From: CAYZAW01 sp964476505
GTDB taxonomy: Bacteria; Bacillota; Clostridia; Christensenellales; CAG-138
Length of the DNA stretch: 34,619 nt
Direction: 5' to 3'
Assembly: GCA_964476505.1 (NCBI GenBank)
Contig: CAYZAW010000021.1
Location: forward strand, 1-34,619
In this document: positions 6,691 to 15,074 of the stretch, one piece after another
Layout of the letters: every line of letters begins with the position of its first letter
Numbering within the stretch: position 1 is the stretch's first letter
Translations under genes and position numbers: made by a program
The notes under the pieces: model-generated
The model's database searches: none
Seen by the model: the letters and a program-made list of their open reading frames with translations, nothing else
Told to the model about the DNA's origin: nothing

Positions 6691-9552
6691 TTATTGTTTA
6701 TGCAATACCTTTTTCAAGTATTGACCGGTATAGCTTTCTTCTATCATTGCCACGTCCTCCGGGGTGCCGCGGGCGATCACGCGCCCGCCCCGGTCGCCGC
6801 CCTCAGGGCCCATGTCTATGATATAATCTGCCGTTTTGATCACATCCAGATTATGCTCTATCACGACCACCGTGCTGCCGTTGTCCGTCAACCGCTGTAA
6901 TATTCCAAGCAGCCGGTCAACGTCTGCCATATGCAGCCCCGTGGTGGGTTCGTCTAAAATGTACAGGGTCTTTCCCGTATCCCTGCGGGAAAGCTCGGTC
7001 GCCAGCTTTACACGTTGTGCCTCGCCGCCGGAAAGCTCCGTGGAGGGCTGCCCCAGCTTTACATACCCCAAGCCCACGTCGTACAGAGTTTGCAGCTTGG
7101 TTTTGATGCGCGGCAGCGGGCCAAAGAAGGTCAAAGCGTCCTCAATGGTCATATTCAGCACATCGCTGATGCTTTTGCCCTTATAGCGCACCTCCAGCGT
7201 TTCCCGGTTGTAGCGCTTGCCGCCGCATACCTCGCAGGGCACGTAAACATCCGGTAAAAAGTGCATTTCTATTTTGATGATGCCGTCTCCCTTACAGGCC
7301 TCGCAGCGCCCGCCCTTTACGTTGAAGCTGAAGCGCCCGCTGCCGTAGCCCCGCATCTTTGCGTCCGGCGTGGTGGCAAACAGCTGCCGAATGAGGTCAA
7401 ACAAGCCTGTGTAGGTGGCAGGGTTGCTTCGCGGCGTACGGCCGATGGGGCTTTGGTCGATGTCTATTACCTTGTCCAGCGCTTTTACGCCTGTAATGGA
7501 ATCGTGCTCTCCGGGCTTGATCTTTGCGCGGTTTAGGTCGCGCAGGAGCGCTTTTCGCAGGATCTCGTTGATCAGGCTGGATTTGCCCGAGCCGGATACG
7601 CCGGTCACGCAGGTGAATATCCCTAAGGGGATATCTACGTCGATGTTTTGCAGGTTGTTCACCCTCGCTCCGTGGATGGTCAGCTTACCTGTGGGCTTGC
7701 GCCGCTTTTCCGGCACCGCCACAAAACGCTTGCCGGACAAATACTGGCCGGTGATGGAGTTGGGGCAGGCCATGATCTCGGCAGGCGTTCCTGCCGCCAC
7801 CACCTCGCCGCCGTGTACGCCCGCACCGGGGCCGATATCCACTAGGTAATCCGCGGTGAGCATGGTTTCTTCGTCATGCTCCACAACGATGAGGGTATTG
7901 CCCAAATCCCGCATGTGCTTGAGGGAGGCTAAAAGCCGGGCATTGTCCCGCTGATGCAGGCCGATGGAGGGCTCGTCCAGTATGTACATCACGCCCACCA
8001 GGCCGGAGCCTATTTGCGTTGCAAGGCGGATACGCTGGGCTTCGCCGCCGGAAAGAGACATGGCAGAGCGCGAAAGCGTAAGGTATTCCAAGCCCACATC
8101 CATCAAAAAGCCAAGCCTTGAATCCAGCTCCTTTTGTATCTGTGCCGCGATGATTCGCTGGCTGGGGGAAAGGGGCATGGTTTGGATGAATTCCCGCACC
8201 TGCGATATGGGCAGGTTGGATAACGTGTCGATATTCAAGCCGTCATGCTCCAGCTTTCCGTCGGACTCCGGCGGTACGCCGATGGTCACAGCCAGCACTT
8301 CGGGCTTTAAACGCTTGCCGTGGCAGTCCGGGCAGGGAATCTGCGCCATGTAGCTTTCCATCTCCGCCTTGGAGGACTCGCTTTGGCTTTCGCGGTAACG
8401 CCGTTCCAGCGTATTGATGATGCCCTCAAAGGGTGCGCTGAAGGTGCCGCTGCCGTACTCCTTGGTGTAATGTACGTCTATCTTTTCCTTGCCGCTGCCG
8501 TACAGTAAAACATGTATCACTTTATCCGACAGCTCTGCAATGGGCGTATCCACGGAGAAGTTGTAATGCTCCGCCAGCGCCGTTAGGTACATGTGTGCGA
8601 TGGTGCCCTCCGCGCTGCTGTTCCAGCCGTGCACGTTGATCGCGCCCTGCCGAAGCGTTTTGCTGCGATCCGGAATCACAAGATCGGGGTCGATCTTTAA
8701 CAGCGATCCCAAGCCCGTGCAGGTGGGGCAGGCACCAAACGGATTGTTGAAGGAAAACATGCGGGGGGTCAGCTCCTCCACGGATACCCCGCAGTCCGGG
8801 CAGCCGTAGTTCTGGGAGAAGGTAAGCGCTTCCCCGTCTACGATCACCACCACGGCAATGCCGCTGCCGAGGCGGAAGGCGATTTCAAGAGAATCAGACA
8901 GCCTGCCCATAATGTCTGGCTTGATGACCAGTCGGTCGATCACGGCCTCAATGGTGTGCTTGAATTTCTTATCCAGCGGGGGCACCTCGTCAATGGTGTA
9001 CTGCACGCCGTCCACGCGCACACGCACGTATCCGTCCCGCTTCAATTCATGTAACAACTTGGTGTGTTCTCCCTTTCTGGCGCGTACACAGGGAGCCACC
9101 ACCAGAATTTTAGTGCCTTCTTTTAAAGCCAATACCTGATCCACCACGGAATCCAGCGTTTGCCGCTCGATGCGCTTGCCGCACACGGGGCAGTGGGGGG
9201 TGCCGCAGCGGGCGTAAAGCAGGCGGAGGTAGTCGTGTATTTCAGTGACCGTGCCTACGGTGGAACGGGGGTTATGGCTGGTGCTTTTCTGGTCGATGGA
9301 AATGGCGGGGGAAAGGCCGGTGATGCTGTCTACATCTGGCTTATCCATCTGCCCCAAAAACATGCGTGCATAGGAAGAGAGGCTTTCCACATACCGGCGC
9401 TGCCCTTCGGCGTACAGGGTATCAAAAGCAAGGCTGGATTTACCGGAGCCGGAAAGCCCGGTCATTACCACCAGCTTGTTTCGGGGTATCTCTAAATCGA
9501 AATCCTTTAGGTTATGGGCTCTCGCACCCTTGATGAAAATGGAATCGCTCAT
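6691..9552 (-). CDS. uvrA: excinuclease ABC subunit A (UvrA)
   Basis: 953 residues, the normal UvrA length. UvrA is the damage-sensing ATPase that loads UvrB in nucleotide excision repair. Both ABC modules are complete: Walker A GLSGSGKSS at residues 32-40 and GVSGSGKSS near 650, and signatures LSGGEAQRIRLA and LSGGEAQRVKLA each followed by a Walker B ending in ILDEPS or ILDEPT. Zinc-binding CxxC pairs are visible (CPVCGKR, CPDCGV with CPTCTG, CEACKGDG with CEVCGGKR). Start ATG 9552 fits the usual N-terminus (MSDSIFIKGARAHNL). A GGAGGA lies about 13 bases upstream, somewhat far, while the longer frame to 9594 adds non-homologous residues. It lies 77 bases after uvrB and 13 before the nitroreductase. 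Confidence 0.98.
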   Translation of the reverse strand: MSDSIFIKGARAHNLKDFDLEIPRNKLVVMTGLSGSGKSSLAFDTLYAEGQRRYVESLSSYARMFLGQMDKPDVDSITGLSPAISIDQKSTSHNPRSTVGTVTEIHDYLRLLYARCGTPHCPVCGKRIERQTLDSVVDQVLALKEGTKILVVAPCVRARKGEHTKLLHELKRDGYVRVRVDGVQYTIDEVPPLDKKFKHTIEAVIDRLVIKPDIMGRLSDSLEIAFRLGSGIAVVVIVDGEALTFSQNYGCPDCGVSVEELTPRMFSFNNPFGACPTCTGLGSLLKIDPDLVIPDRSKTLRQGAINVHGWNSSAEGTIAHMYLTALAEHYNFSVDTPIAELSDKVIHVLLYGSGKEKIDVHYTKEYGSGTFSAPFEGIINTLERRYRESQSESSKAEMESYMAQIPCPDCHGKRLKPEVLAVTIGVPPESDGKLEHDGLNIDTLSNLPISQVREFIQTMPLSPSQRIIAAQIQKELDSRLGFLMDVGLEYLTLSRSAMSLSGGEAQRIRLATQIGSGLVGVMYILDEPSIGLHQRDNARLLASLKHMRDLGNTLIVVEHDEETMLTADYLVDIGPGAGVHGGEVVAAGTPAEIMACPNSITGQYLSGKRFVAVPEKRRKPTGKLTIHGARVNNLQNIDVDIPLGIFTCVTGVSGSGKSSLINEILRKALLRDLNRAKIKPGEHDSITGVKALDKVIDIDQSPIGRTPRSNPATYTGLFDLIRQLFATTPDAKMRGYGSGRFSFNVKGGRCEACKGDGIIKIEMHFLPDVYVPCEVCGGKRYNRETLEVRYKGKSISDVLNMTIEDALTFFGPLPRIKTKLQTLYDVGLGYVKLGQPSTELSGGEAQRVKLATELSRRDTGKTLYILDEPTTGLHMADVDRLLGILQRLTDNGSTVVVIEHNLDVIKTADYIIDMGPEGGDRGGRVIARGTPEDVAMIEESYTGQYLKKVLHKQ

Positions 9553-9629
9553 GCTGTTCTTCTGTTCCTCCGGCGGGAATACGCTCCCGCGCATTGCTGT
9601 ATCGATAAAATGTCAGTGCTTTTGCATTA

Positions 9630-11654
9630 CTATTTTCTGGTTCGTCCTCTCGAGCGCTTCTGGCTGCCAACGGTGCCCGGCGCGGGCTTTTTGATACCGG
9701 CCTCCGTTTCACCCGTCAACTCCCTAATTTGATCACGCAGCTTAGCGGCGGTCTCAAACTCCAGCGCACGGGCTGCCTCCTGCATCTGCTCGGTAAGGAT
9801 GGCGATCTTTTCGTCTCGCGCCTCCATGGTCATGCCGTCGCTTGTGTGGCTGACCTTTTTAGAGATCTCCAGTACGCTTCGCACCTCTTTTTTCACGCTC
9901 TTGGGTGTGATGCCGTGGGCTACGTTGTACGCCTGCTGCTTGGTGCGGCGGCGCTCGGTTTCGTCCATGGCCTGCTTCATGGAGGGGGTGATCTCGTCTG
10001 CGTACAGGATGACCCGGCCGTCTACATTTCGGGCGGCGCGGCCTATGGTTTGGATGAGGGACGTGGCGGCGCGGAGGAACCCTTCCTTATCGGCATCCAA
10101 TATCGCTACCAAGCCTACCTCCGGGAGGTCAAGGCCTTCTCGAAGCAGGTTGATGCCAACCAGTACATCGAATTCGCCTAAACGCAGGTCGCGAATGATC
10201 TCCATGCGCTCCATGGTCTCGATATCGCTGTGCATGTAGCGCACGCGAACGCCCATGCCGTCTAAATACTCCGTTAGGTTCTCCGCCATGTTTTTGGTAA
10301 GCGTTGTTACCAGCGTGCGGTAGCCCTTTTCGGCGGTGAGGCGCACTTCGGATAACAGATCGTCTATCTGCCCCTTGACGGGCCGTACAGTCACCTCCGG
10401 GTCTAACAGGCCGGTGGGGCGGATGATCTGCTCCGCTACCTGCGTGGCGCGGCTTAGCTCGTACTCGCCCGGTGTGGCGGACACGCAGATGAGCTGGTTG
10501 ATCTTTCCCTCAAACTCCTCAAACTTCAGCGGGCGGTTATCAAAGGCGGAGGGGATACGAAAGCCGTATTCCACCAAGCTTTCCTTCCGCGCGCGGTCGC
10601 CTCGGTACATACCGTGGGCTTGAGGCAGGGTAGCGTGGCTTTCGTCAATGAACATTAAAAAGTCCTTGGGGAAGTAATCCATCAGCGTAAAGGGCGGCTG
10701 ACCGGGCTTGCGTCCGTCAAAGTAGCGGCTGTAATTTTCAATGCCGCTGCAATAACCAAGCTCGCGCATCATTTCCAAGTCGTACTGGGTGCGCTGCTCC
10801 AAGCGTTGCGCTTCCACCAGCTTGTCTTGCGATTTTAATTCCTTCACTCTGTCGTACATGTCCCGCTCGATCTCGTCCATAGCGCCGTTCAGGCTTTCCC
10901 GGCTGGTGGCGTAGTGAGAGGCGGGGTATACGGCAAAATGCAGCCTGTCCATTAAAATCTCACCCGTTAAGGGATTCACCTCGCTGATGCGCTCTATCTC
11001 GTCCCCGAAGAATTCCACCCGAATGGCCTTTTCCGACCAGTTGATGGGGAATATCTCCAACACGTCTCCATGGGCGCGGAAGGTGCCGCGGGTAAAATCA
11101 AAGTCGTTTCGCTGATACTGGATGTCCACCAGCTTCTGCATGAGTGCGTTTCGGTCGTACTCCATGCCGGGGCGCAGCGAAATGGATAGCCGCATGTACT
11201 CCTCGGGGTTGCCCAGCGCGTAAATGCAGGAGATGGATGCCACGATGATGACATCCCGCCGCTCGTTTAGGGAGCTTGTGGCGCTGTACCGGAGCTTGTC
11301 GATCTCATCGTTGATGGAGGAGACCTTTTCAATATAAGTGTCGGAGGCGGCGATGTATGCCTCCGGCTGGTAATAATCATAATAGGAAACAAAGTACTCC
11401 ACGGCGCTGTCTGGGAAGAACTCCTTGAATTCCGAGCAAAGCTGGGCGGCAAGGGTTTTATTGTGCGCCAGAACCAGCGTGGGCTTTTGCACCTTTTCGA
11501 TCACCTTTGCCATGGTAAAGGTTTTGCCGCTGCCCGTTACGCCCAAGAGCACCTGTGTTTTATCTCCGCGCAAAACACCTTCGGCCAGTTTTTCAATGGC
11601 CTCCGGCTGATCGCCTTGGGGTTCGTATGGCGCTACGACCTTAAACTGGGACAT
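9630..11654 (-). CDS. uvrB: excinuclease ABC subunit B (UvrB)
   Basis: 674 residues. UvrB is the helicase-like subunit that verifies damage and recruits UvrC. Walker A GVTGSGKT is at 38-45. The damage-probing beta-hairpin segment (SYYDYYQPEAYIAASDTYIE) is near 92-111, FIDESHATLPQ is near 340, and the motif VI region QTIGRAARN is near 540. A C-terminal UVR domain (ARALEFETAAKLRDQIREL) follows for contact with UvrC, then a basic tail ending in KRSRGRTRK. Start ATG 11654 is preceded by TTGGAGGCC. It is 15 bases behind the Dabb protein and is followed by uvrA. I see no Bacillus-type LexA box in the upstream region, so SOS control is not supported by the sequence. Confidence 0.98.
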   Translation of the reverse strand: MSQFKVVAPYEPQGDQPEAIEKLAEGVLRGDKTQVLLGVTGSGKTFTMAKVIEKVQKPTLVLAHNKTLAAQLCSEFKEFFPDSAVEYFVSYYDYYQPEAYIAASDTYIEKVSSINDEIDKLRYSATSSLNERRDVIIVASISCIYALGNPEEYMRLSISLRPGMEYDRNALMQKLVDIQYQRNDFDFTRGTFRAHGDVLEIFPINWSEKAIRVEFFGDEIERISEVNPLTGEILMDRLHFAVYPASHYATSRESLNGAMDEIERDMYDRVKELKSQDKLVEAQRLEQRTQYDLEMMRELGYCSGIENYSRYFDGRKPGQPPFTLMDYFPKDFLMFIDESHATLPQAHGMYRGDRARKESLVEYGFRIPSAFDNRPLKFEEFEGKINQLICVSATPGEYELSRATQVAEQIIRPTGLLDPEVTVRPVKGQIDDLLSEVRLTAEKGYRTLVTTLTKNMAENLTEYLDGMGVRVRYMHSDIETMERMEIIRDLRLGEFDVLVGINLLREGLDLPEVGLVAILDADKEGFLRAATSLIQTIGRAARNVDGRVILYADEITPSMKQAMDETERRRTKQQAYNVAHGITPKSVKKEVRSVLEISKKVSHTSDGMTMEARDEKIAILTEQMQEAARALEFETAAKLRDQIRELTGETEAGIKKPAPGTVGSQKRSRGRTRK

Positions 11655-11669
11655 ATGGCCTCCAAATAC

Positions 11670-11954
11670 TTACTCACAAACAAAGTCCACGGATACGGTA
11701 CCGGTGCGCCGCGCCTTGATGAACGCCCGCACCTCCTGATGGGCGGGGTGCGCGTCGTAGGCGGCAAGCCCCTCCATATCGTCAAACACGGCGATCAGTG
11801 CCAAGTCAAACGCACGTTCGCTTTCCTTGATATTTACCCCGGCCTCCATAGAACGAAGCGTGGGCACCTTGCCCACAAGCGCCCGCAGCATGGCGGCTGC
11901 CGTTTCGGCATCGGCTTTGTTGGCAAATTTCTGGCAGACAACGTGCTTGATCAT
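11670..11954 (-). CDS. Dabb (stress-responsive alpha/beta-barrel) protein
   Basis: 94 residues, start supported by CAGGAGG before ATG 11954. It has the Dabb-domain layout: an initial strand with His (MIKHVVCQKFA), the central VGKVPTLRSMEAGVNI and DLALIAVFDDMEGLAAYDAHPAHQEV, the family's most recognisable segment. Dabb proteins form small dimeric ferredoxin-like barrels. Plant members respond to stress and some bacterial members act in degradation or polyketide cyclisation, so no reaction can be assigned. It is the promoter-proximal gene of the uvrB-uvrA-nitroreductase unit, only 15 bases upstream of uvrB, which suggests co-regulation with repair. Confidence 0.88.
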   Translation of the reverse strand: MIKHVVCQKFANKADAETAAAMLRALVGKVPTLRSMEAGVNIKESERAFDLALIAVFDDMEGLAAYDAHPAHQEVRAFIKARRTGTVSVDFVCE

Positions 11955-11986
11955 GGGGCGATCCTCCTGTTTTGGTGTCAGGGTCT

Positions 11987-12015
11987 ACATTACCACGGCA
12001 AAAAAATTGCGTCAA
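11987..12015 (-). promoter_or_regulatory. sigma-70-type promoter of the Dabb-uvrBA unit
   Basis: Minus strand: TTGACG (12010-12015), 17-base spacer, TAATGT (11987-11992) with a TGG just before it (extended -10). It lies 33 bases before the Dabb start codon. Confidence 0.55.
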
Positions 12016-12133
12016 GGCATGTTTCCAGCGTTTCACATATTGCCGGATAAAAAGCACATAGCGTATGCTGTACCTATGGGCGTTCCCGGCCAATCCCCCT
12101 TTTCCGTTCCTCTTTGGGAGCGCCCGTGCCAAA

Positions 12134-12176
12134 GGAAAAAGCAGCTTGCATGCAATCCCGCATATAAGCTGCTTTT
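12134..12176 (-). terminator. intrinsic terminator of the ruv-proS-MBL unit
   Basis: Arms 12137-12147 and 12166-12176 (AAAAGCAGCTT / AAGCTGCTTTT) form a perfect 11-bp stem. On the minus strand it ends GCTGCTTTTTTCC, 15 bases after the MBL-fold gene's stop. Confidence 0.85.
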
Positions 12177-12190
12177 GGCTTTTATCGGTG

Positions 12191-12970
12191 TTAAATTTCG
12201 TAGCTTGCCATTTCCTGCGCCACCTGTGCATCGGGAAACATCTGCCTTGCCTCGTACAAAATATCCGCATCCATATGCCCGCCGCCCCAAACATGCGTGC
12301 ACAGGAGCCTGCCGACCCCCGCCCGCTTTGCAAGAGCACCCGCCTCCAGCGCCGTTAGGTGCGGGGCGAACTCGGTGGTTTTGTCCCGAGAGAGAAAGCA
12401 GGTATCCGCCAACAGCATGGCGGCCTCCTCGCACAGCGAGGAAAGGGACGGTATCAAACCTGTGTCTCCCGTGTAAAACAGGCTCTTTTCCAGCGGTTGT
12501 ACGCCGTACTGGGGCTTTGTTTTAGGCGAATCCTCCGTGATGCGCATGGCAAAGGAGGGAACGGGATGCAGCACCTGATGCAGCACCACTGTAAGCGGGG
12601 CAAAGCGAAGCTTTAAACCGTCCTCGGCGCGGATCACATTGAATGTGCCGGAGCCTGTCAGCATGCGAAACTCCGCTTCCGGCTCGGCAGGGCAGACCAC
12701 CGTCATGGGGTAGGGCACCCGCTTGCCCGCGGCGTGCATTTGCTGCAGCGCATAGCGCAGTATCAGCATGTCCGCCATATGGTCGCTGTGCAGATGGCTC
12801 AACAGAATTGCGTCGATCTCCTCCAGCGGGCATATGGAAAGCAGCCTGGAGAGCGTACCCGAGCCCAAATCCAACAGCAGCTTTACGCCCTTCGTTTCTA
12901 ATAAATAAGAAGAGCAAGCGCCGCCGGGGGCGGGGTAGGGGCCGTATCTGCCGAGTACAGTTAAGCGCAT
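12191..12970 (-). CDS. MBL-fold metal-dependent hydrolase (RNase Z-like group)
   Basis: 259 residues with a full metallo-beta-lactamase fold signature: SHLHSDHMADM (HxHxDH, His59-His64), a metal-bridging Asp in FYTGDTGL near 167, and a distal His in CTHVWGGGH. The early GGACSSYLLETKG and LLLDLGSGT segments are typical of the RNase Z/AtsA-like branch that contains phosphodiesterases. It lacks the long exosite arm of true RNase Z, so tRNA processing is not a safe call. The substrate is unknown. The start is 3 bases after the ECF S-component stop, with only a weak binding site, so translation is probably coupled. It is the last gene of the unit. Confidence 0.85.
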   Translation of the reverse strand: MRLTVLGRYGPYPAPGGACSSYLLETKGVKLLLDLGSGTLSRLLSICPLEEIDAILLSHLHSDHMADMLILRYALQQMHAAGKRVPYPMTVVCPAEPEAEFRMLTGSGTFNVIRAEDGLKLRFAPLTVVLHQVLHPVPSFAMRITEDSPKTKPQYGVQPLEKSLFYTGDTGLIPSLSSLCEEAAMLLADTCFLSRDKTTEFAPHLTALEAGALAKRAGVGRLLCTHVWGGGHMDADILYEARQMFPDAQVAQEMASYEI

Positions 12971-12973
12971 GGG

Positions 12974-13546
12974 TTATTTCAGCGTCCTTTTCGTAGTGGC
13001 GTCGGCTGCGCCGGGAAAGGACGCATCCTGCTGATAGCTTTTCCCAAAGAACAGTTTTAATACGGGCACGGCGATCACCGCGCAGGCCAGCGCCTGCAGC
13101 ACGTTAAAGGGCAGAGACAGCGCCGCTACGTTGTAATCTCCCAATATCAACAGGTCGTACACAAAGTACAAAACGATCATGGCAAGGCTGGAGAACCCCA
13201 CGGCCTTGGCACAGTCCACCCAAGTGCCGCTGCTTTTTTTCAGGAACAGGTGGGCAAGAAATGCCATGCCCGCCTTGATAATGAGCGTTGCAGGCGCGTA
13301 GATGGCGCTTCCTGCGATCAGATCCGCCAGCGCCGCGCCCAAAGCCGCCGCCAGCGCCGCCCAAGGCGTGGGAAGCAGCAGCAGCGCAATATACAAGCCA
13401 ACGTCGCCCAAGCTGGCATACGCGCCGGAGGGAGCGCCGTCCCGCAGGATGTTGAGATCGATTCGCGCCAGCCATGTTAAAAGCAGTACCACTACCAGCA
13501 TCACGCCGGACAGGATATACGTTTTCGTGTCCGTTTTTTTCACCAT
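12974..13546 (-). CDS. ECF transporter S-component (PF07155-like)
   Basis: 190 residues with about five or six hydrophobic segments and GGAGG before ATG 13546. The stretch SLGDVGLYIALLLLPTPW, followed by an Ala-rich helix, ADLIAGSAIYAPATLIIKAGMAF, matches the pattern of small-molecule S-components of the ECF-ribofla_trS/HmpT-like group (G-D-hhhhhA...G...ALADL..G...Y.P.TL.IK). S-components bind a vitamin or precursor and toggle in the membrane when docked on EcfT. The ligand cannot be read from sequence; hydroxymethylpyrimidine or pyridoxine-type ligands are known for relatives. No EcfA/T genes are nearby. It follows proS by 50 bases and is 3 bases before the MBL gene. Confidence 0.8.
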   Translation of the reverse strand: MVKKTDTKTYILSGVMLVVVLLLTWLARIDLNILRDGAPSGAYASLGDVGLYIALLLLPTPWAALAAALGAALADLIAGSAIYAPATLIIKAGMAFLAHLFLKKSSGTWVDCAKAVGFSSLAMIVLYFVYDLLILGDYNVAALSLPFNVLQALACAVIAVPVLKLFFGKSYQQDASFPGAADATTKRTLK

Positions 13547-13596
13547 AATCGCCTCCGATCGTTTCTATACCGATTGTTACCCGCAAAAGGACTGGT

Positions 13597-15036
13597 TTAA
13601 TACGCCTTGGCAAAATACGTCATGGCCTTTGCGGGCTTGCCGCAGTGTACGCACACGTCAGAGAGCTTGGTTTGCTCAAAGGGCATGTTGCGGGTGGTAG
13701 CGCCGCCGGTCTTTTCCTTGATTTCCAGCTCGCAGGCGGTATCGCCGCACCACATGGCGCGAACGAAGCCCGTTTGCACGCCTTCCTTTAATTGCTCGAA
13801 GGTGGTGGCATCAACGGTTTTCTGCTCCCGGATGGCAAGCGCCTTTTGGAACAGACCGTTATGCACATCGTCCAGCATGGCCTTTACCGTATCCGCCAAG
13901 CCGTCCATGGAGACGAAACGCTTTTCCAGCTCGTCGCGCCGCACGATGACCACCTGATTGTTCTCGATGTCCTTGGGGCCGACCTCGATGCGAAGCGGCA
14001 CGCCCTTCATTTCCCACTGGTTGAACTTCCAACCGGCGCTCTGGTCGCTGTCGTCTACCTTAACGCGAACGCCAGCCGCCTTCAGGCTGCGGTACAACTC
14101 GTCGGCCTTGTCCAACACGCCGGGCTTATGCTGGGCAATGGGCAGTATCACCGCCTGAATGGGCGCCACGCGAGGCGGAAGCACCAAACCGCGGTCGTCT
14201 CCGTGCACCATGATAACGCCGCCGATCATGCGGGTGGAGGTGCCCCAAGAGGTGGTGTAGCAGTATTCCAGCTTGCCCTCCTTGCTGAGGTACTGGATGT
14301 CGTAACCCTTTGCAAAGTTGTCTGCCAAGTTGTGGGAGGTGCCCATTTGCAGGGCTTTGCCGTCCTGCATCATGGCTTCCATGGAGTAGGTGGCGTACGC
14401 GCCCGCAAACTTTTCCTTTTCGCTCTTGCGCCCGCAGATCACGGGGATGGCTAGTACGTTTTCCGCGAAGTCCCGGTAGACCTCCAGCATTTTCATGGTT
14501 TCTTCCTGTGCTTCCTCAAAGGTGGCGTGGGCGGTATGCCCTTCCTGCCACAGGAATTCTGCCGTGCGAAGGAACGGCCTTGTGCTCTTTTCCCAGCGGA
14601 CAACGTTGCACCACTGGTTTAAAAGCATGGGCAGATCCCGGTGGGATTGAATCCATTTGGAATACATGGCGCCGATGATGGTCTCGCTGGTGGGGCGCAC
14701 AGCCAAGCGCTCGGTAAGCTCTTCCGTGCCGCCGTGGGTCACCCAAGCCACCTCGGGGGCAAAGCCCTCCACATGCTCCGCTTCCTTTAGCAGCAGGCTT
14801 TCGGGGATAAACAGCGGGAAATAGGCGTTTTGATGGCCGGTGTCTTTAAAGCGCTGATCCATCTGCTGCTGGATCAACTCCCAAACGCCGTAGCCGTAGG
14901 GCTTGATGACCATACAGCCGCGCACGTCGGAATAGTCGGCCATATCGGTTTTCAATACTACGTCCGTGTACCACTGGGGAAAGTCCTCGCTGCGTTTTGC
15001 AATGTGGGAAACAAATTCTTCGTTGTTCTTCGCCAT
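13597..15036 (-). CDS. proS: prolyl-tRNA synthetase, type 3 (archaeal/eukaryotic-like)
   Basis: 479 residues, start supported by AAGGAGC before ATG 15036. It charges tRNA-Pro. Class II motifs are clear: motif 2 around RWEKSTRPFLRTAEFLWQEG, with the following GHTAHATFEEA, and motif 3 HGDDRGLVLPPRVAPIQAVI. There is no INS editing domain between motifs 2 and 3, and the C-terminal domain ends in Tyr (YFAKAY). Both are hallmarks of the archaeal/eukaryotic-type enzyme rather than the 570-residue E. coli type. C-terminal Cys residues (CGDTACE and CVHCGK) form a likely zinc site. This type is common in Clostridia, so it is not by itself a sign of recent transfer. Only 38 bases separate it from the upstream gene, leaving no room for a T-box. 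Confidence 0.97.
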   Translation of the reverse strand: MAKNNEEFVSHIAKRSEDFPQWYTDVVLKTDMADYSDVRGCMVIKPYGYGVWELIQQQMDQRFKDTGHQNAYFPLFIPESLLLKEAEHVEGFAPEVAWVTHGGTEELTERLAVRPTSETIIGAMYSKWIQSHRDLPMLLNQWCNVVRWEKSTRPFLRTAEFLWQEGHTAHATFEEAQEETMKMLEVYRDFAENVLAIPVICGRKSEKEKFAGAYATYSMEAMMQDGKALQMGTSHNLADNFAKGYDIQYLSKEGKLEYCYTTSWGTSTRMIGGVIMVHGDDRGLVLPPRVAPIQAVILPIAQHKPGVLDKADELYRSLKAAGVRVKVDDSDQSAGWKFNQWEMKGVPLRIEVGPKDIENNQVVIVRRDELEKRFVSMDGLADTVKAMLDDVHNGLFQKALAIREQKTVDATTFEQLKEGVQTGFVRAMWCGDTACELEIKEKTGGATTRNMPFEQTKLSDVCVHCGKPAKAMTYFAKAY

Positions 15037-15074
15037 GGTTGTTATTGCTCCTTCAAAGTGTTAAGGCAATGCCT

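Noticed and set aside
11955..12190. LexA/SOS box upstream of the uvr unit
   Set aside because: I looked for GAAC-N4-GTTC-like palindromes near the promoter and found none.
13792..14454. 220-residue + strand frame
   Set aside because: Antisense to proS class II motifs; no start signal.
15037..15074. T-box leader for proS
   Set aside because: Only 38 bases separate proS from the upstream gene; no room and no T-box sequence.
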